From a virus: a stretch of 64,000 bases of DNA. Position 1 is the first letter of the stretch; each line of letters starts with the position of its first letter. The stretch spans positions 1-64,000 of IMG/VR virus record IMGVR_UViG_3300020198_000887, one strand, 5' to 3'. Shown piece by piece: positions 14,301 to 24,100 of the stretch. A program made the translations under genes and the position numbers. The notes beneath the pieces are model-generated. The model searched no databases and was not told the DNA's origin. It saw nothing but the letters and a program-made list of their open reading frames with translations.

Positions 14301-14308
14301 TATAAATA
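14301..14308 (+). promoter_or_regulatory. T4-type late promoter upstream of pmoC
   Basis: An exact TATAAATA 90 bases before the pmoC ATG. The leader also contains a perfect 9-bp hairpin (14337-14345 with 14350-14358). Confidence 0.7.
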
Positions 14309-14397
14309 TTTTTAATAGCTATCTCCCCGCAAAAAAATGTTTAACTGTCGTTAAACATCAATTAAATTAGTCAATAAAAACCTATAGGAGGTATCAT

Positions 14398-15032
14398 ATG
14401 GCTAGTACATTGGAATCAGTAGAAGCAGGAGTCAACGACAACCCACTTCTGAATAAACTAAACCTAACATTAGGTATTACATTATATCTAACGTTTTATT
14501 CTTTCATCCGTTGGTACGAATACGTTTACGGCTGGTCAGCCGGTCTGGACTCATCCGCACCTGAGTTCGAAACATACTGGATGAACATGTTGTAGTTGTC
14601 GAAGTTATCCTGTTCGCAGGTATTAACGGCTACATATGAAAAACATGTGAACGTAAAGTTATGTCAATCACTCCATGTAAAGAATTGCGTCGTCATTTCA
14701 CACACTGGACATGATTGGTATGTTACGGTTGGGCTATCTACTGGGGCGCTTCTTACTTCACAGTGCAAGACGGTACATGACACCAAACTATCGTTCGTGA
14801 TACTGACTTTACACCAAGTCACATCATCGAATTCTACCGGTCATACCCAATCTACATCATCATTGATGCCGCTTCTTTCATGTATGCAAAAACAAGACTG
14901 CCTACATACCAAGAAGGTTTACACTTGATGTATCTGATTGCTGTTATCGGTCCTTTCATGATTCTGCCAAACGTTAGGTTGAATGAGTGGGGTTACACAT
15001 TCTGGTTTATGGAAGAATTATTTGTCGCTTAA
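14398..15032 (+). pseudogene. pmoC: Decayed particulate methane monooxygenase subunit C
   Basis: The ribosome site AGGAGGT and the first 65 codons are intact and clearly PmoC (PLLNKLNLTLG, RWYEYVYGWSAGLDS, PEFETYWMNML). A deletion near 14590 (1 base modulo 3, probably about 10) shifts the frame. From 14592 the protein resumes (VEVILFAGINGYI) and stays in one frame to TAA 15030-15032. That frame has TGA at 14637, 14712 and 14778, each where PmoC has tryptophan (YIWK, HWTWLV, DGTWHQ). Copper ligands Asp156, His160 and His173 (M. capsulatus numbering) are preserved. The C-terminal roughly 40 residues after EELFVA are missing. GC content is higher than in neighbouring genes, fitting recent transfer from a methanotroph host. 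Confidence 0.92.
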
Positions 15033-15049
15033 ATGCAGGGCGCATATTG

Positions 15050-15057
15050 TATAAATA
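15050..15057 (+). promoter_or_regulatory. T4-type late promoter with no gene before the next terminator
   Basis: An exact TATAAATA. Transcription from about 15063 would meet the terminator at 15088-15125, giving an RNA of roughly 60 bases. Confidence 0.45.
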
Positions 15058-15087
15058 TTCATGTTGATACTCCGTGTAAGTATTGAA

Positions 15088-15125
15088 GTAGATGGGAATT
15101 GCCGTTCCGCGATCTACATCCTTTT
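15088..15125 (+). terminator. Probable terminator after pmoC
   Basis: Outer stem GTAGAT/ATCTAC and inner GGGAA/TTCC(G), followed by CCTTTTAT. Confidence 0.65.
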
Positions 15126-15136
15126 ATCGTTACTAT

Positions 15137-15165
15137 TTGACAATTTTTATTAATGATGTTATGAT
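15137..15165 (+). promoter_or_regulatory. Sigma70-type promoter
   Basis: TTGACA at 15137-15142, 17 bases, TATGAT at 15160-15165. It precedes the small-gene operon 15198-15763. Confidence 0.85.
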
Positions 15166-15197
15166 ATAGTTTACAATATAATATAGGTAGATAGATC

Positions 15198-15455
15198 ATG
15201 ACATTTATTCAAAAACATAAATCATTATTTGGAAAATTTAAAACATCTGCCGGATATCCAGTTATTATCGATCACAGTTATACTGGTTTTGATAAAATAG
15301 TTGGATTTGTGTGTTTTAGATGCGATTACAATATGCCTATAGAATGGAATATTAATGGAAAACCATTAATATTGCCATTACATCAAGGATTAGGATTAGT
15401 ACCGTTAAAAGAAGTAGTTAGTTACGAAGTTATTCCACTTGAAGAAAGATCATAA
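15198..15455 (+). CDS. Hypothetical protein, 85 aa
   Basis: Begins MTFIQKHKSLFGKFKTSAG, contains a single CFRCDYN cysteine pair and a hydrophobic LILPLHQGLGLVPL segment. First gene after a consensus promoter, 3 bases before the next gene. No family recognised; probably an early host-interaction protein given its promoter. Confidence 0.65.
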   Translation: MTFIQKHKSLFGKFKTSAGYPVIIDHSYTGFDKIVGFVCFRCDYNMPIEWNINGKPLILPLHQGLGLVPLKEVVSYEVIPLEERS

Positions 15456-15458
15456 ATT

Positions 15459-15608
15459 ATGGAAAAAATCATTAATGTAATATTTACGGTTGTGGTTGTA
15501 ATGTGGGTAACATGGGTAGTATTAGGTATAATTTACAATCATAGACCTGAAACAGAAAAACAAGAACTAACAGAACCCACAATAATTGAACTTCATAAAG
15601 ATGAATAA
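15459..15608 (+). CDS. Small single-pass membrane protein, 49 aa
   Basis: Residues 4-25 form one transmembrane helix (INVIFTVVVVMWVTWVVLG), followed by a short polar tail (residues 27-49). Starts 3 bases after the previous stop and overlaps the next start (TAATG). Function unknown. Confidence 0.6.
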   Translation: MEKIINVIFTVVVVMWVTWVVLGIIYNHRPETEKQELTEPTIIELHKDE

Positions 15609-15763
15609 TGGATCACATCGAACCGTTGGAACGGTGTCCAAAATGCAATGGTGCATTGTTGTTATTTAGATCTATGAATAAAAAATGCTGTGTTGATTGC
15701 AGAGCAGAATATGATTGGTATCTAAAAGAACATCAAAAACCATTAATACAACATCAACGATAA
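15608..15763 (+). CDS. Small C4 zinc-finger protein, 51 aa
   Basis: Two CxxC knuckles (CPKC and CVDC) plus the conserved tail YDWYLKEHQKPLI, a small family seen in several T-even and T5-like phages. It probably binds one zinc ion. Translationally coupled to the membrane protein upstream. Confidence 0.7.
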   Translation: MDHIEPLERCPKCNGALLLFRSMNKKCCVDCRAEYDWYLKEHQKPLIQHQR

Positions 15764-15802
15764 CTAACAACATACACTAACATACGGAATAAGAGGAATA
15801 AT

Positions 15803-16168
15803 ATGTCTATTTTTAAAGATCAAGAAGAATTCATGATAGCATGCGGTCAAGGGGTTGATACATACGACCAAGAACAATACAATCTATACTTAAATCTTAT
15901 CCGCGAAGAATTTAATGAATTGCAAGTCGCCATTGCAGATAATGATAGACTTGAACAATTAGATGCGTTGCTAGACTTAATTGTCGTAATTGTTGGTGCT
16001 ATGCATTCAGCTGGGTTTGATGGTGAAGGTGGTTGGGAAGAAGTTATTCGGTCAAACATGAGTAAACTTGATCCGGTAACAAATAAAGTGATTAAACGTG
16101 AAGATGGAAAGGTGTTAAAACCAGAAACATATTCTCCACCAAATCTAGAACCATTTTTAGTAAAATAG
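15803..16168 (+). CDS. MazG-like nucleotide pyrophosphohydrolase
   Basis: 121 residues with the all-alpha NTP-pyrophosphatase signature: REEFNELQVAI on one helix and LEQLDALLDLIVVIVGAM on the next, supplying the acidic Mg-binding residues. Such phage enzymes hydrolyse nucleoside triphosphates to monophosphates and may tune nucleotide or alarmone pools, here alongside the HD hydrolase. AGAGGAA precedes the ATG. Confidence 0.82.
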   Translation: MSIFKDQEEFMIACGQGVDTYDQEQYNLYLNLIREEFNELQVAIADNDRLEQLDALLDLIVVIVGAMHSAGFDGEGGWEEVIRSNMSKLDPVTNKVIKREDGKVLKPETYSPPNLEPFLVK

Positions 16169-16253
16169 CAACGTGGTATATATACAAAATAGTTTAAAAC
16201 TGTTTTGGATTTAATACAATAACATATTAATTCATTATATAGGTAGCCAAAAA

Positions 16254-17096
16254 ATGTCAATACATACAAACTATTGGTCATGCAGTAAATTTGCAGATTG
16301 GTTGCGTGGAACGGCCGTTCCACGCGCTGCGTCCGGTACTGAGTGGAAAAAATGGGATCAAAAAGCCAAACAAAAACATCCATATCGGTACTGGATGGCA
16401 GAAACCGGATTACACAAATTACAAGATTTTATTTATTGGCCATACGAAACCTTTCATAGTATTCGCTATTATATTAATAATAGGTGGGTTACTAAAAGTC
16501 ATGCATTGACATCTAGTAAAATTGATATTAAACCTGGACAATGGCAAGATGTTGGCTATCGATTTTTACCTTGTTTATTTAACGAGTTAGTAAACTTTGT
16601 GGAAGTTGAACAAGCTTGGCATCACGTTGTGTGGGACACCGAGGCACGTAAAAAATTTTGTACTCCTTGGTGGAGAACAACTTTTTTTAAATGGAGATCT
16701 TGGAGATGTCCAGAAGCTGGTATTGCGTATCTTGATTGGGCGAGTAGTTTAACATTTGATAAACAATGGATGTCAGAATCCAATGTAGATTTCGGCAAAC
16801 CCACCCCCCAGGCATTGGTAGCACAAGAGATAAAAACATTATATTTATGGTGGGTAGAAACATATCGTAATCGTCCTGACCCATATGATGTTAGTGGATG
16901 GACTGAAATATGCGAACGAAAATTACCTGATGGTGATATAATGTCATTTCTTGACGATGACATTATATCACCAGAGGAACGTGATGAACGTGCAGATTCT
17001 TTAAAAAGACTTCTTGAAATTGAAGAACAATATGAAAAAGAAGAAGACGAAATGCTTATTAGATTAATTAAAATTAGAAAAAGTTTATGGACGTAA
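16254..17096 (+). CDS. Conserved phage protein, 280 aa
   Basis: Starts with NYWSCSKFADWLRGTAVP and is very rich in tryptophan and aromatic residues (about 20 Trp), a conserved but functionally unassigned phage family. The last 60 residues form a charged helix (DERADSLKRLLEIEEQYEKE). No signal peptide or membrane helix. Confidence 0.72.
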   Translation: MSIHTNYWSCSKFADWLRGTAVPRAASGTEWKKWDQKAKQKHPYRYWMAETGLHKLQDFIYWPYETFHSIRYYINNRWVTKSHALTSSKIDIKPGQWQDVGYRFLPCLFNELVNFVEVEQAWHHVVWDTEARKKFCTPWWRTTFFKWRSWRCPEAGIAYLDWASSLTFDKQWMSESNVDFGKPTPQALVAQEIKTLYLWWVETYRNRPDPYDVSGWTEICERKLPDGDIMSFLDDDIISPEERDERADSLKRLLEIEEQYEKEEDEMLIRLIKIRKSLWT

Positions 17097-17173
17097 TTGA
17101 TAATTACAACCAATAATACAATATATTGGTTTCGAATGATTAAACACAATATGCCAATAAATGGAATATAATT

Positions 17174-18376
17174 ATGGCTAAAATCGCTAAAGATAAAAAA
17201 TGTAAATCGAAAAAAATAACAAGTATTACTATTCGGGAAAATCGTGGAAAAGATTTAAGTCCTGGGTGGGCTGACTGTGATTCAATGACTGCGAGTGAAT
17301 ACTTAAAATACTATCATGCTGCAATGCAGTACTATAACTTGCAACTTAGTGTCAAAGATTTGAAACCATCCGTTATTAAATGGATGGAAAACAATTCTAT
17401 AGATACCGTAATGTTGTCACAATATAAAAAAACCAAAGATTGGCGAACCAGTGTAACCATGGGGTCTATTGCGAATTGCTTATTGAAAGGGATGCCTGAA
17501 CATAGGGATGACTTTAATAATGGTAAAAATACAAAAGAATGGTTAATGACTGCTATATCTACTGCTATTTACGACAGCAAACATGATGAAGTCGCCAATG
17601 AAACTGATATCGACACCCCATCATCTACCCCAGTAATTAATATTCAAGAACGTGTGCGAGAAGCAACACATCGGATGGTTGAAGAAATCGAAGAAGCAAT
17701 CGAGGTATGGATTAAAACCCCCGATGATTTCAATCCGAAACAACTAAAAGTTAACAATCTGTTAAAAGTTAAAGAAGCGAAGCCAACACACGCAAGAATA
17801 ATCCGAGATTACTATACAAAAAATATGCAAGAACTGCTTCTAGCAATTGAAGGCAAAGATGAAGACATTAAAGAAGGGTATAGTCATCGTAATAAAAAGC
17901 AGCTCAATTCATTGTTATCATTTTACAAAGAAATCGAATCTGCATGTGTGATGTTAATGGAAGAGGCCAAGGTAACACGCAAGCCCCGCGCTAAAAAAGC
18001 TGTACCGAAAGATAAATTGGTGAGCAAATTAAAATATTTGAAGGTATTTGAACCATTGAAATTGGTGTCAATTAATCCGACTGATATCATCGGGTCTAAA
18101 GAATTATGGATTTATAATACTAAAACTAGAAAATTGGGTAGATATATTGCGGATGAAATGGTTGGCCCAATTGGAGTAAAGGGAACAACGTTGGTGGGAT
18201 TTGATGAAAATAAAAGTATTCAAAAAACAATAAGAAAACCAGAAGAAAAACTCAAAGAATTTAAAAATGCTGGGAAAATTGCGTTAAGAAAATTTTTAGA
18301 CGACATCAATGCAACTGATACTAAAATGAATGGTAGAATAAATGAGGATATTATATTATTGAAAGTCGCTAGTTAG
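17174..18376 (+). CDS. Conserved phage protein, 400 aa
   Basis: Lys-rich and mostly helical, with a very basic segment around residue 275 (KVTRKPRAKKAVPK) that suggests DNA or RNA contact. The C-terminal region (LWIYNTKTRKLGRYIA, GVKGTTLVGFDE) looks like a small beta domain. I recognise homologues in T4-like phages but no assigned function. Confidence 0.68.
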   Translation: MAKIAKDKKCKSKKITSITIRENRGKDLSPGWADCDSMTASEYLKYYHAAMQYYNLQLSVKDLKPSVIKWMENNSIDTVMLSQYKKTKDWRTSVTMGSIANCLLKGMPEHRDDFNNGKNTKEWLMTAISTAIYDSKHDEVANETDIDTPSSTPVINIQERVREATHRMVEEIEEAIEVWIKTPDDFNPKQLKVNNLLKVKEAKPTHARIIRDYYTKNMQELLLAIEGKDEDIKEGYSHRNKKQLNSLLSFYKEIESACVMLMEEAKVTRKPRAKKAVPKDKLVSKLKYLKVFEPLKLVSINPTDIIGSKELWIYNTKTRKLGRYIADEMVGPIGVKGTTLVGFDENKSIQKTIRKPEEKLKEFKNAGKIALRKFLDDINATDTKMNGRINEDIILLKVAS

Positions 18377-18423
18377 GTGAATTAGTTGGGTTTTTTGAAT
18401 AAATATATAAAAGAGACCTAACT
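18371..18423 (+). promoter_or_regulatory. Late promoter caged in an inverted repeat
   Basis: Arms AGTTAGGT (18371-18378) and ACCTAACT (18416-18423) enclose AATAAATA (18398-18405). The 3' arm ends directly at the ATG, so a read-through transcript could fold and hide the ribosome site (AAGAG), while a transcript from the late promoter lacks the 5' arm. Confidence 0.6.
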
Positions 18424-19896
18424 ATGACACAATTACTCAACATTCAATCTGATAAAGTATACATTCCCAAACTTGAACTAAATGAGACTGCCGGGCAAGT
18501 TTCACATAATGGTTCAATTTGTGTATCTGAAACATTAACTGCTAATGAGTTATATGTTAATACTATTAAAGTTAATAATTTAATAACCGATAATGGAAAT
18601 TCTTCGGACATCGGTAACTGGGTTGTTAACACAGAATCTGAATTGAACGGAAAAGGATTTCGGTGGACGTGGGGTGAAGGAACTACCCAGTTAGTTTACA
18701 AGTCTGGTAGGGTATGGAGTAATAGTGATTTCGATATTGCTAGTGACAAGTCATATAAAATAGATAATGTTGAAGTTATTGGGTTGAATCATCTCGGAAC
18801 CCAAATAAAAAAAAGCAATTTGACTGAAGTAGGGTCATTAAAAAACCTAAACGTTGTGGGTGATACCACAATTGGTGAATTTGCATACTTTAATACAATA
18901 TATAACAGACTTGGATTAGGTACATCTGAACCAAGTGCAGCAATCAGTATTATTGACAATGATGTTGAAATTTCAATTGGCAGCCCACGATATGGATTAG
19001 CTAGTATTGGCACATTTTCTAACCACGATGTCGCTATCATAACTGATAATACCCCACGTATTACTATTAAAAATAATGGTGAAATTCAGATAGGCAATGA
19101 AAGTGATAAAAATGGAGTATTAAAAGTTTTTGGATCAATTCATGCCGAGTGTATTGTGACCGACACCCGGTTGGAAAGATCATCCTCATTAGAGTTCAAA
19201 ACATTTAAGGATGATACCATCTATGGAAAGGGATTAGCGTGGATAAGTAATGGGTATACCAAGCATCTATATATTGCGGAAGGTCCTGACAGACTTTATT
19301 CAAGTGAATCAATAGATATCGGACCAGACCAAGCATACTATGTCAATGGTACCGTTGCATTATATAGCACTGGGTTAGGCAGGAATATATTACATTCTAA
19401 TTTACTAACAGTGGGTGCACTGGAATCACTAGTGGTCAATGGTGAAGCATCGTTACTTGGCAAGGTTGTCGTAGATAACACCATACATGTAAATAACATC
19501 CAACTTTCCGAAAATATTTCAATTACGCCCTCCGGTATTACATGTGCGAACAGTATGGTAGTATCTGTACAACAATCTGGTATCATATATGCTGACACCA
19601 ATGAAATAATTATTGGGGATAAACTATATTCAACAAAGCCAGTTAAAGTACACGGTACGTTATCGATTGGTATATCAAACCCTGACCCTACTGTCAAACT
19701 ATCAGTTAATGGAAATGTAAGTTTTGATGATAAAAAATTTATCAATGGGCTATCATCCCCGACCACTGGAACACATAAAAAGGGAGATATTTGTTGGAAT
19801 CAAAATCCAACAGAGTATGGATATGTTGGATGGATTTGTTTACTTGATGGAACACCTGGTGAATGGGTTCCGTTTGGTGCTATTGGTAGACAATAA
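18424..19896 (+). CDS. Tail fibre protein
   Basis: 490 residues of repetitive beta-rich sequence. Two similar units start with KGFRWTWGEGTTQLVYKSG and KGLAWISNGYTKHLYIAEG and continue into SDKSYKIDN or GPDQAYYVNG, indicating internal duplication. The C-terminus (KKGDICWNQNP, GYVGWICLLDGTPGEWVPFG) is a fibre-tip module common in T4-like phages. Expressed from the late promoter directly upstream. Confidence 0.8.
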   Translation: MTQLLNIQSDKVYIPKLELNETAGQVSHNGSICVSETLTANELYVNTIKVNNLITDNGNSSDIGNWVVNTESELNGKGFRWTWGEGTTQLVYKSGRVWSNSDFDIASDKSYKIDNVEVIGLNHLGTQIKKSNLTEVGSLKNLNVVGDTTIGEFAYFNTIYNRLGLGTSEPSAAISIIDNDVEISIGSPRYGLASIGTFSNHDVAIITDNTPRITIKNNGEIQIGNESDKNGVLKVFGSIHAECIVTDTRLERSSSLEFKTFKDDTIYGKGLAWISNGYTKHLYIAEGPDRLYSSESIDIGPDQAYYVNGTVALYSTGLGRNILHSNLLTVGALESLVVNGEASLLGKVVVDNTIHVNNIQLSENISITPSGITCANSMVVSVQQSGIIYADTNEIIIGDKLYSTKPVKVHGTLSIGISNPDPTVKLSVNGNVSFDDKKFINGLSSPTTGTHKKGDICWNQNPTEYGYVGWICLLDGTPGEWVPFGAIGRQ

Positions 19897-19898
19897 CA

Positions 19899-20246
19899 TT
19901 GAATAAAAATCGGGAATCGTGTTCCAACATACTAACAACACATAAAGACTATATCACAGAAATAAGCGCGAACCGTAAAAATTGGTTATATGCTAGTATA
20001 ATAGTTTTCGTGGGCTGCAGTGCAACTGTCGTTTGGTGGGATGATGTTGTAAACATGCGAACAAAATCTGAATTGTGGTGCATTATTTCAATTATCCTAG
20101 TTATATGCATCAACTGGTGGTATTGGACATTAGTAGTTATATCGCAAATAATACGATATCAACACAAAGAATACAATATGATTCACGAGCTGTTACCCGA
20201 AATCGCAATTGCACGAGAAATACATGATGAATTACGAAACCACTAG
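19899..20246 (+). CDS. Two-helix membrane protein
   Basis: 115 residues from a TTG start 2 bases after the fibre stop, so probably coupled to it. Two transmembrane segments (residues about 29-47 and 60-82, the latter containing INWWYWTLVVI), both with Trp near the ends. The C-terminal tail is cytoplasmic and acidic/basic mixed. Function unknown. Confidence 0.6.
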   Translation: MNKNRESCSNILTTHKDYITEISANRKNWLYASIIVFVGCSATVVWWDDVVNMRTKSELWCIISIILVICINWWYWTLVVISQIIRYQHKEYNMIHELLPEIAIAREIHDELRNH

Positions 20247-20376
20247 CATACTAAAATTAATGGTGAAATTAAGAATTGGCTTACAAGTATGGTATTATTG
20301 ATTTATAGTTATATATTATCAATGTATGTCGTTATATCCACAATTACTGGCTGATTGACAAATACTAACGACTAAA

Positions 20377-20395
20377 AAGGGGCTTATCGCCCCTT
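20377..20395 (-). terminator. Terminator of the minus-strand EF-hand gene
   Basis: Stem AAGGGGC/GCCCCTT with a 5-base loop. On the minus strand it is followed by TTTTTAG; on the plus strand there is no T-run. Confidence 0.8.
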
Positions 20396-20397
20396 AC

Positions 20398-20781
20398 TTA
20401 CTGTGCTTTTGGTTTTCTACCACGCGGTTTTGGGGTATTTTCTACCACTTTGTTCTTCGCATCCTGCTTAGAAACATATTTTTTAACCACTGCTTCAATA
20501 TCTTCAATATCTACCACACCATGTGTCAACTCAGTGACTTTTTTAGAAACACGTTTTTTAACCACTGCTTTTACATCGTCGATATTCACTTTGCCATCAT
20601 TATTTACATCTGCAATTTTTTTAACCACTGCTTTTACCTCATCGGTATTCACTTTGCCATCATTATTTACATCTGCAATTTTTTTAACATGTTCCTTTAC
20701 TGTTTTTTCGATAACAGCCACTTCCTCTGCAATTTGGGCTGATTTACTTAGTCCCAACAATTTTTTAATAAATTCAAACAT
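20398..20781 (-). CDS. EF-hand / dockerin-like calcium-binding protein
   Basis: 127 residues with two nearly identical units KKIADVNNDGKVNTDEVKAV at residues 34-53 and 54-73. DxNxDGxV is the Ca-binding loop of EF-hand and dockerin-I repeats. A third, degraded unit (VVDIEDIEAVVKK) follows. The C-end KPRGRKPK is AT-hook-like. No signal peptide. The two units are duplicated almost exactly in DNA as well, so the duplication is recent. Calcium binding is likely, its purpose unclear. Confidence 0.75.
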   Translation of the reverse strand: MFEFIKKLLGLSKSAQIAEEVAVIEKTVKEHVKKIADVNNDGKVNTDEVKAVVKKIADVNNDGKVNIDDVKAVVKKRVSKKVTELTHGVVDIEDIEAVVKKYVSKQDAKNKVVENTPKPRGRKPKAQ

Positions 20782-20802
20782 ACATTTCTCCTTGTAATCT
20801 AT

Positions 20803-21090
20803 TTATAATTGAGCAATGGTCTTTAGACTAGAAACTGGCATATCCCAAATATGTCTACTTTCTACACCCTTCATCTGGGCAAATCTTTTTACATCGCACA
20901 GATGACATACATGATAAAAATTGTTATTTAATCTAGTTGGATCCATCATACCTCGTTCACGCTGGAACATACTCCCACAACAATCACATCTAAACGTTAA
21001 AACTGATTTTTTTCTAGTATAGGAATGGACTTTTCCAAGTTTACTAATACGCTGGTGGTGGGATAATACAAATTCTGATTTTATAAGCAT
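20803..21090 (-). CDS. Zinc-finger protein, 95 aa
   Basis: Cysteine motifs CDCC and CHLC separated by about 30 residues, with an Arg/Lys-rich N-terminal half. This pattern resembles small zinc-binding nuclease or DNA-binding domains of T4-like phages but lacks HNH residues. It runs divergently from the giant fibre gene and is probably co-transcribed with the EF-hand gene. Confidence 0.62.
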   Translation of the reverse strand: MLIKSEFVLSHHQRISKLGKVHSYTRKKSVLTFRCDCCGSMFQRERGMMDPTRLNNNFYHVCHLCDVKRFAQMKGVESRHIWDMPVSSLKTIAQL

Positions 21091-21118
21091 ATAATATTTA
21101 CATTAAGATTACAAAAAA

Positions 21119-21165
21119 TGTTGATAAATATAATGATAACGAATCCCACGAGGTAAAAATCAACA
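21119..21165 (+). promoter_or_regulatory. Late promoter within an inverted repeat
   Basis: GATAAATA (21123-21130) overlaps the left arm TGTTGAT (21119-21125), which pairs with ATCAACA (21159-21165) reaching the start codon. AGGT is the ribosome site between them. Confidence 0.5.
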
Positions 21166-24100
21166 TGGCAAAACAAATAATTGATATAGGTGTACAAGGT
21201 AATGACGGAACAGGTGATAGTATCCGTGAATCATTTCGTAAAGTAAATGAAAATTTCAACGAAATTTATAGCATTTTTGGAGCTGGTGGAACAATTAAAT
21301 TTACAAACCTTGATGATGCACCATCTTCATACGGGGTTAACCAACTCATCATGTCTAATACAACCGGAACTTCGTTAACTGCACGTTCAATTATTGCTGG
21401 CGCAGGTATTGATATTAACAAATCTAGCAATAGTCAACTTGTAATTTCAGCAGATGTTGCAAATCTTGCCGGGGACGCAAGTCCACAACTAGGGGGCGCG
21501 TTAAACACCAATCATTTTGCAATTGGTAAATTATCTGATCCAAGCCCGGAGTTAGTTAACGCATTTAACATTGCGTGGCCTAATTCAACAACTACTATAG
21601 ATGAATTACCAGTAACCCTTGGATATGCCAACAGAACGTATGTTAAAACATCAGAAAGTGGGTTCGTTAGTGGCCCACTACGGGTTCGAAATGAACCAAT
21701 AGAAGCAAATACCACTGATAAAGATTATGATTCGTCATTGAGTGGTAACTACTTATCATCAGAAGTTATGCCACGTAAAGACACTGTTCGCCGAACTGGT
21801 GATACGATGGCTGGGAAATTATATTTAAACGACCATCCAGCACCGTTAGATGGATATGGAACCCCAACTGGTGCAAATGATTTACAAGCTGCAACTAAAT
21901 TTTATGTAGATAATACTACATTTACAAGCAATGTTAATTTATTCGTATCAACATCAGGGGACGATTTACAACTAAAATCACCTGCTGGTAAAGAAGGCCG
22001 CTTTTGGCAATATGCATACAAATCTGTAGGTGCCGCCGCGTTACAAGCGGAAAACTTAATTAATTTGTCATCAAACGAGCCAGGCCCATACAAACAACGT
22101 ATATCATATACAACCGGCCATGACCAAACATTCTCAACAATCCAAAGTGTAACACTAACTGGTGGGAATTCGGCTAATGCTGGTTATACTAACGCATACG
22201 ATTTATTGCAATCAAATAAAGAATTCATTCAGCGAGAAACAATTGCATATATAAACAAAAAATATGTTAATAAATTCGATTATGACAAACCCAAATATAA
22301 ACTCAATATCCAAACTATATTGGATGCAATTGGATATGACATAGTTTTAGATACAACATATAATTCATACCGGATTGCTGCGAGTTATTTTGATGAAGCT
22401 AATACCGAAGTGTTAACAAACCAACTTATACAAACTATCGATGCTATTAAGTACACCAAAGAACAACTAGTCAATTATTCATATAGCACCATTAATTTAC
22501 AATCTTATATTGATAATGTAATCAACGCACTCTGCTTTGATTTCGCATTCCAATCAAACTACCAAAGTGTACAAGTTGGGATATTATTTGAATCTGCTAA
22601 CACTAATTTAAATAAATCTGAGATAAATGCAGTATTACTTGATTTAAAAAGTAAACTTATAGTATTACCTAGTGTTCTGATGTCGCCACAAATAGTGTCA
22701 TCTATTAATGATAACATAAATATAATTCTCGACATAATTGTATCTGGTACAATACCAAATGTAAAAATGCCGAGTAATAAAGGAACAACAACTGGTAAAA
22801 CAAGTGCTAAAGATTTATTATTAAATAATATCTCATTTATTCAAGCAGAAATAATTGGATTTTTAAGCGCAGAATTCCCGACAGTTATATATGATAAACC
22901 AACTGTTCGACAAGACATAAAACACATTGTCTGGAGTATTACATATGATTTACTTTATGGTGGTAATACACAAAGTATATACGCAGGTACCCACTATTTG
23001 CTCACTTCAATTCAAAATGCACCACATGATAAAAGTGCAGCAATACACGCGGCAATTGGGTATATCAACACGCTGGCACAAATAATAATCATTAACGGTA
23101 GTTTGCCATTAGTATATCAACAGAGTGTCAAGCAGTATAAAAATGAAACATTTAATAATGGGTCGGATGCCTCTGTCTCAATTTCACAAAATATTTCAAT
23201 TATTCAAAATATTGTTGAATTAAACACAAATTATACAATAATACCGCCATCTATATCATCGATTGGTACTATTCTTACTAATGCTAGAACTGAAATTTTA
23301 AATAAAAAATCTTCTTATAAAAATGAAGCAGTGGATTACGTTAACAATAATTTCGCTGTTATTAATAATCTAGCTATTACATCAAAGATAACTAATTTGT
23401 TTGATATTATAATTAATACATTAACAACTGGTATTGGTATTTTATCAAGTCCAATATTTATCAGTCCATCTACATTGAGTAGTGGGTATGAAAATGCTAG
23501 ACAAGCAATTATTGCAAATATTAATTTTATTACTGATGAAACTGTCGCCTGGGTGACTTCAGCATACCCAAATTTTGATTACAATGGAAACCCAGTTACT
23601 GGCCAAGCTACTTGTAAGCGTGATATAAAATACATATTAGAAGCTATTGCATATGATATTACATATGGCGGGAATTCTGCAAGTATTCATGCTGCCAAGA
23701 AATACTGGTCTAATAATGTCACTGTTATTCCAAATGAACAAATAACAACAATATTAGCAATTGGCCATATCCAAACAATGGTGGCATTACTTTCCCAAAA
23801 TATTACCGTTACACCCACTTTTTCATCTACCCCCCAAGTACGAAATACTGCGTGGAGCAATGGTTCAGATGCATCCGCCACGATAACTGAATTATTCACT
23901 ATTATTAAAGATATTATTGAAACAAACTCAGAATATAATGTTCAATACCCATCATTAACAAATTATGATTCAGTATTAACATCTACTAGACAATTGATAC
24001 TTGATACTAAAGAAACAGTTTCAGTAAACACAATTCAATACTTAGATACAACATTTACTGGTAGTTTTAATTACGATGAATCTAGCTGTTTTCGTGACAT

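Noticed and set aside
14596-14928. 110-codon ORF following the first pmoC stop
   Set aside because: It is an out-of-frame reading of pmoC; the true PmoC sequence lies in another frame of the same bases.
14398-15032. Genome-wide TGA=Trp recoding
   Set aside because: Many intact genes here (for example 34500, 36224, 46473, 47120, 49658) end at TGA with normal overlaps, so TGA is used as a stop.
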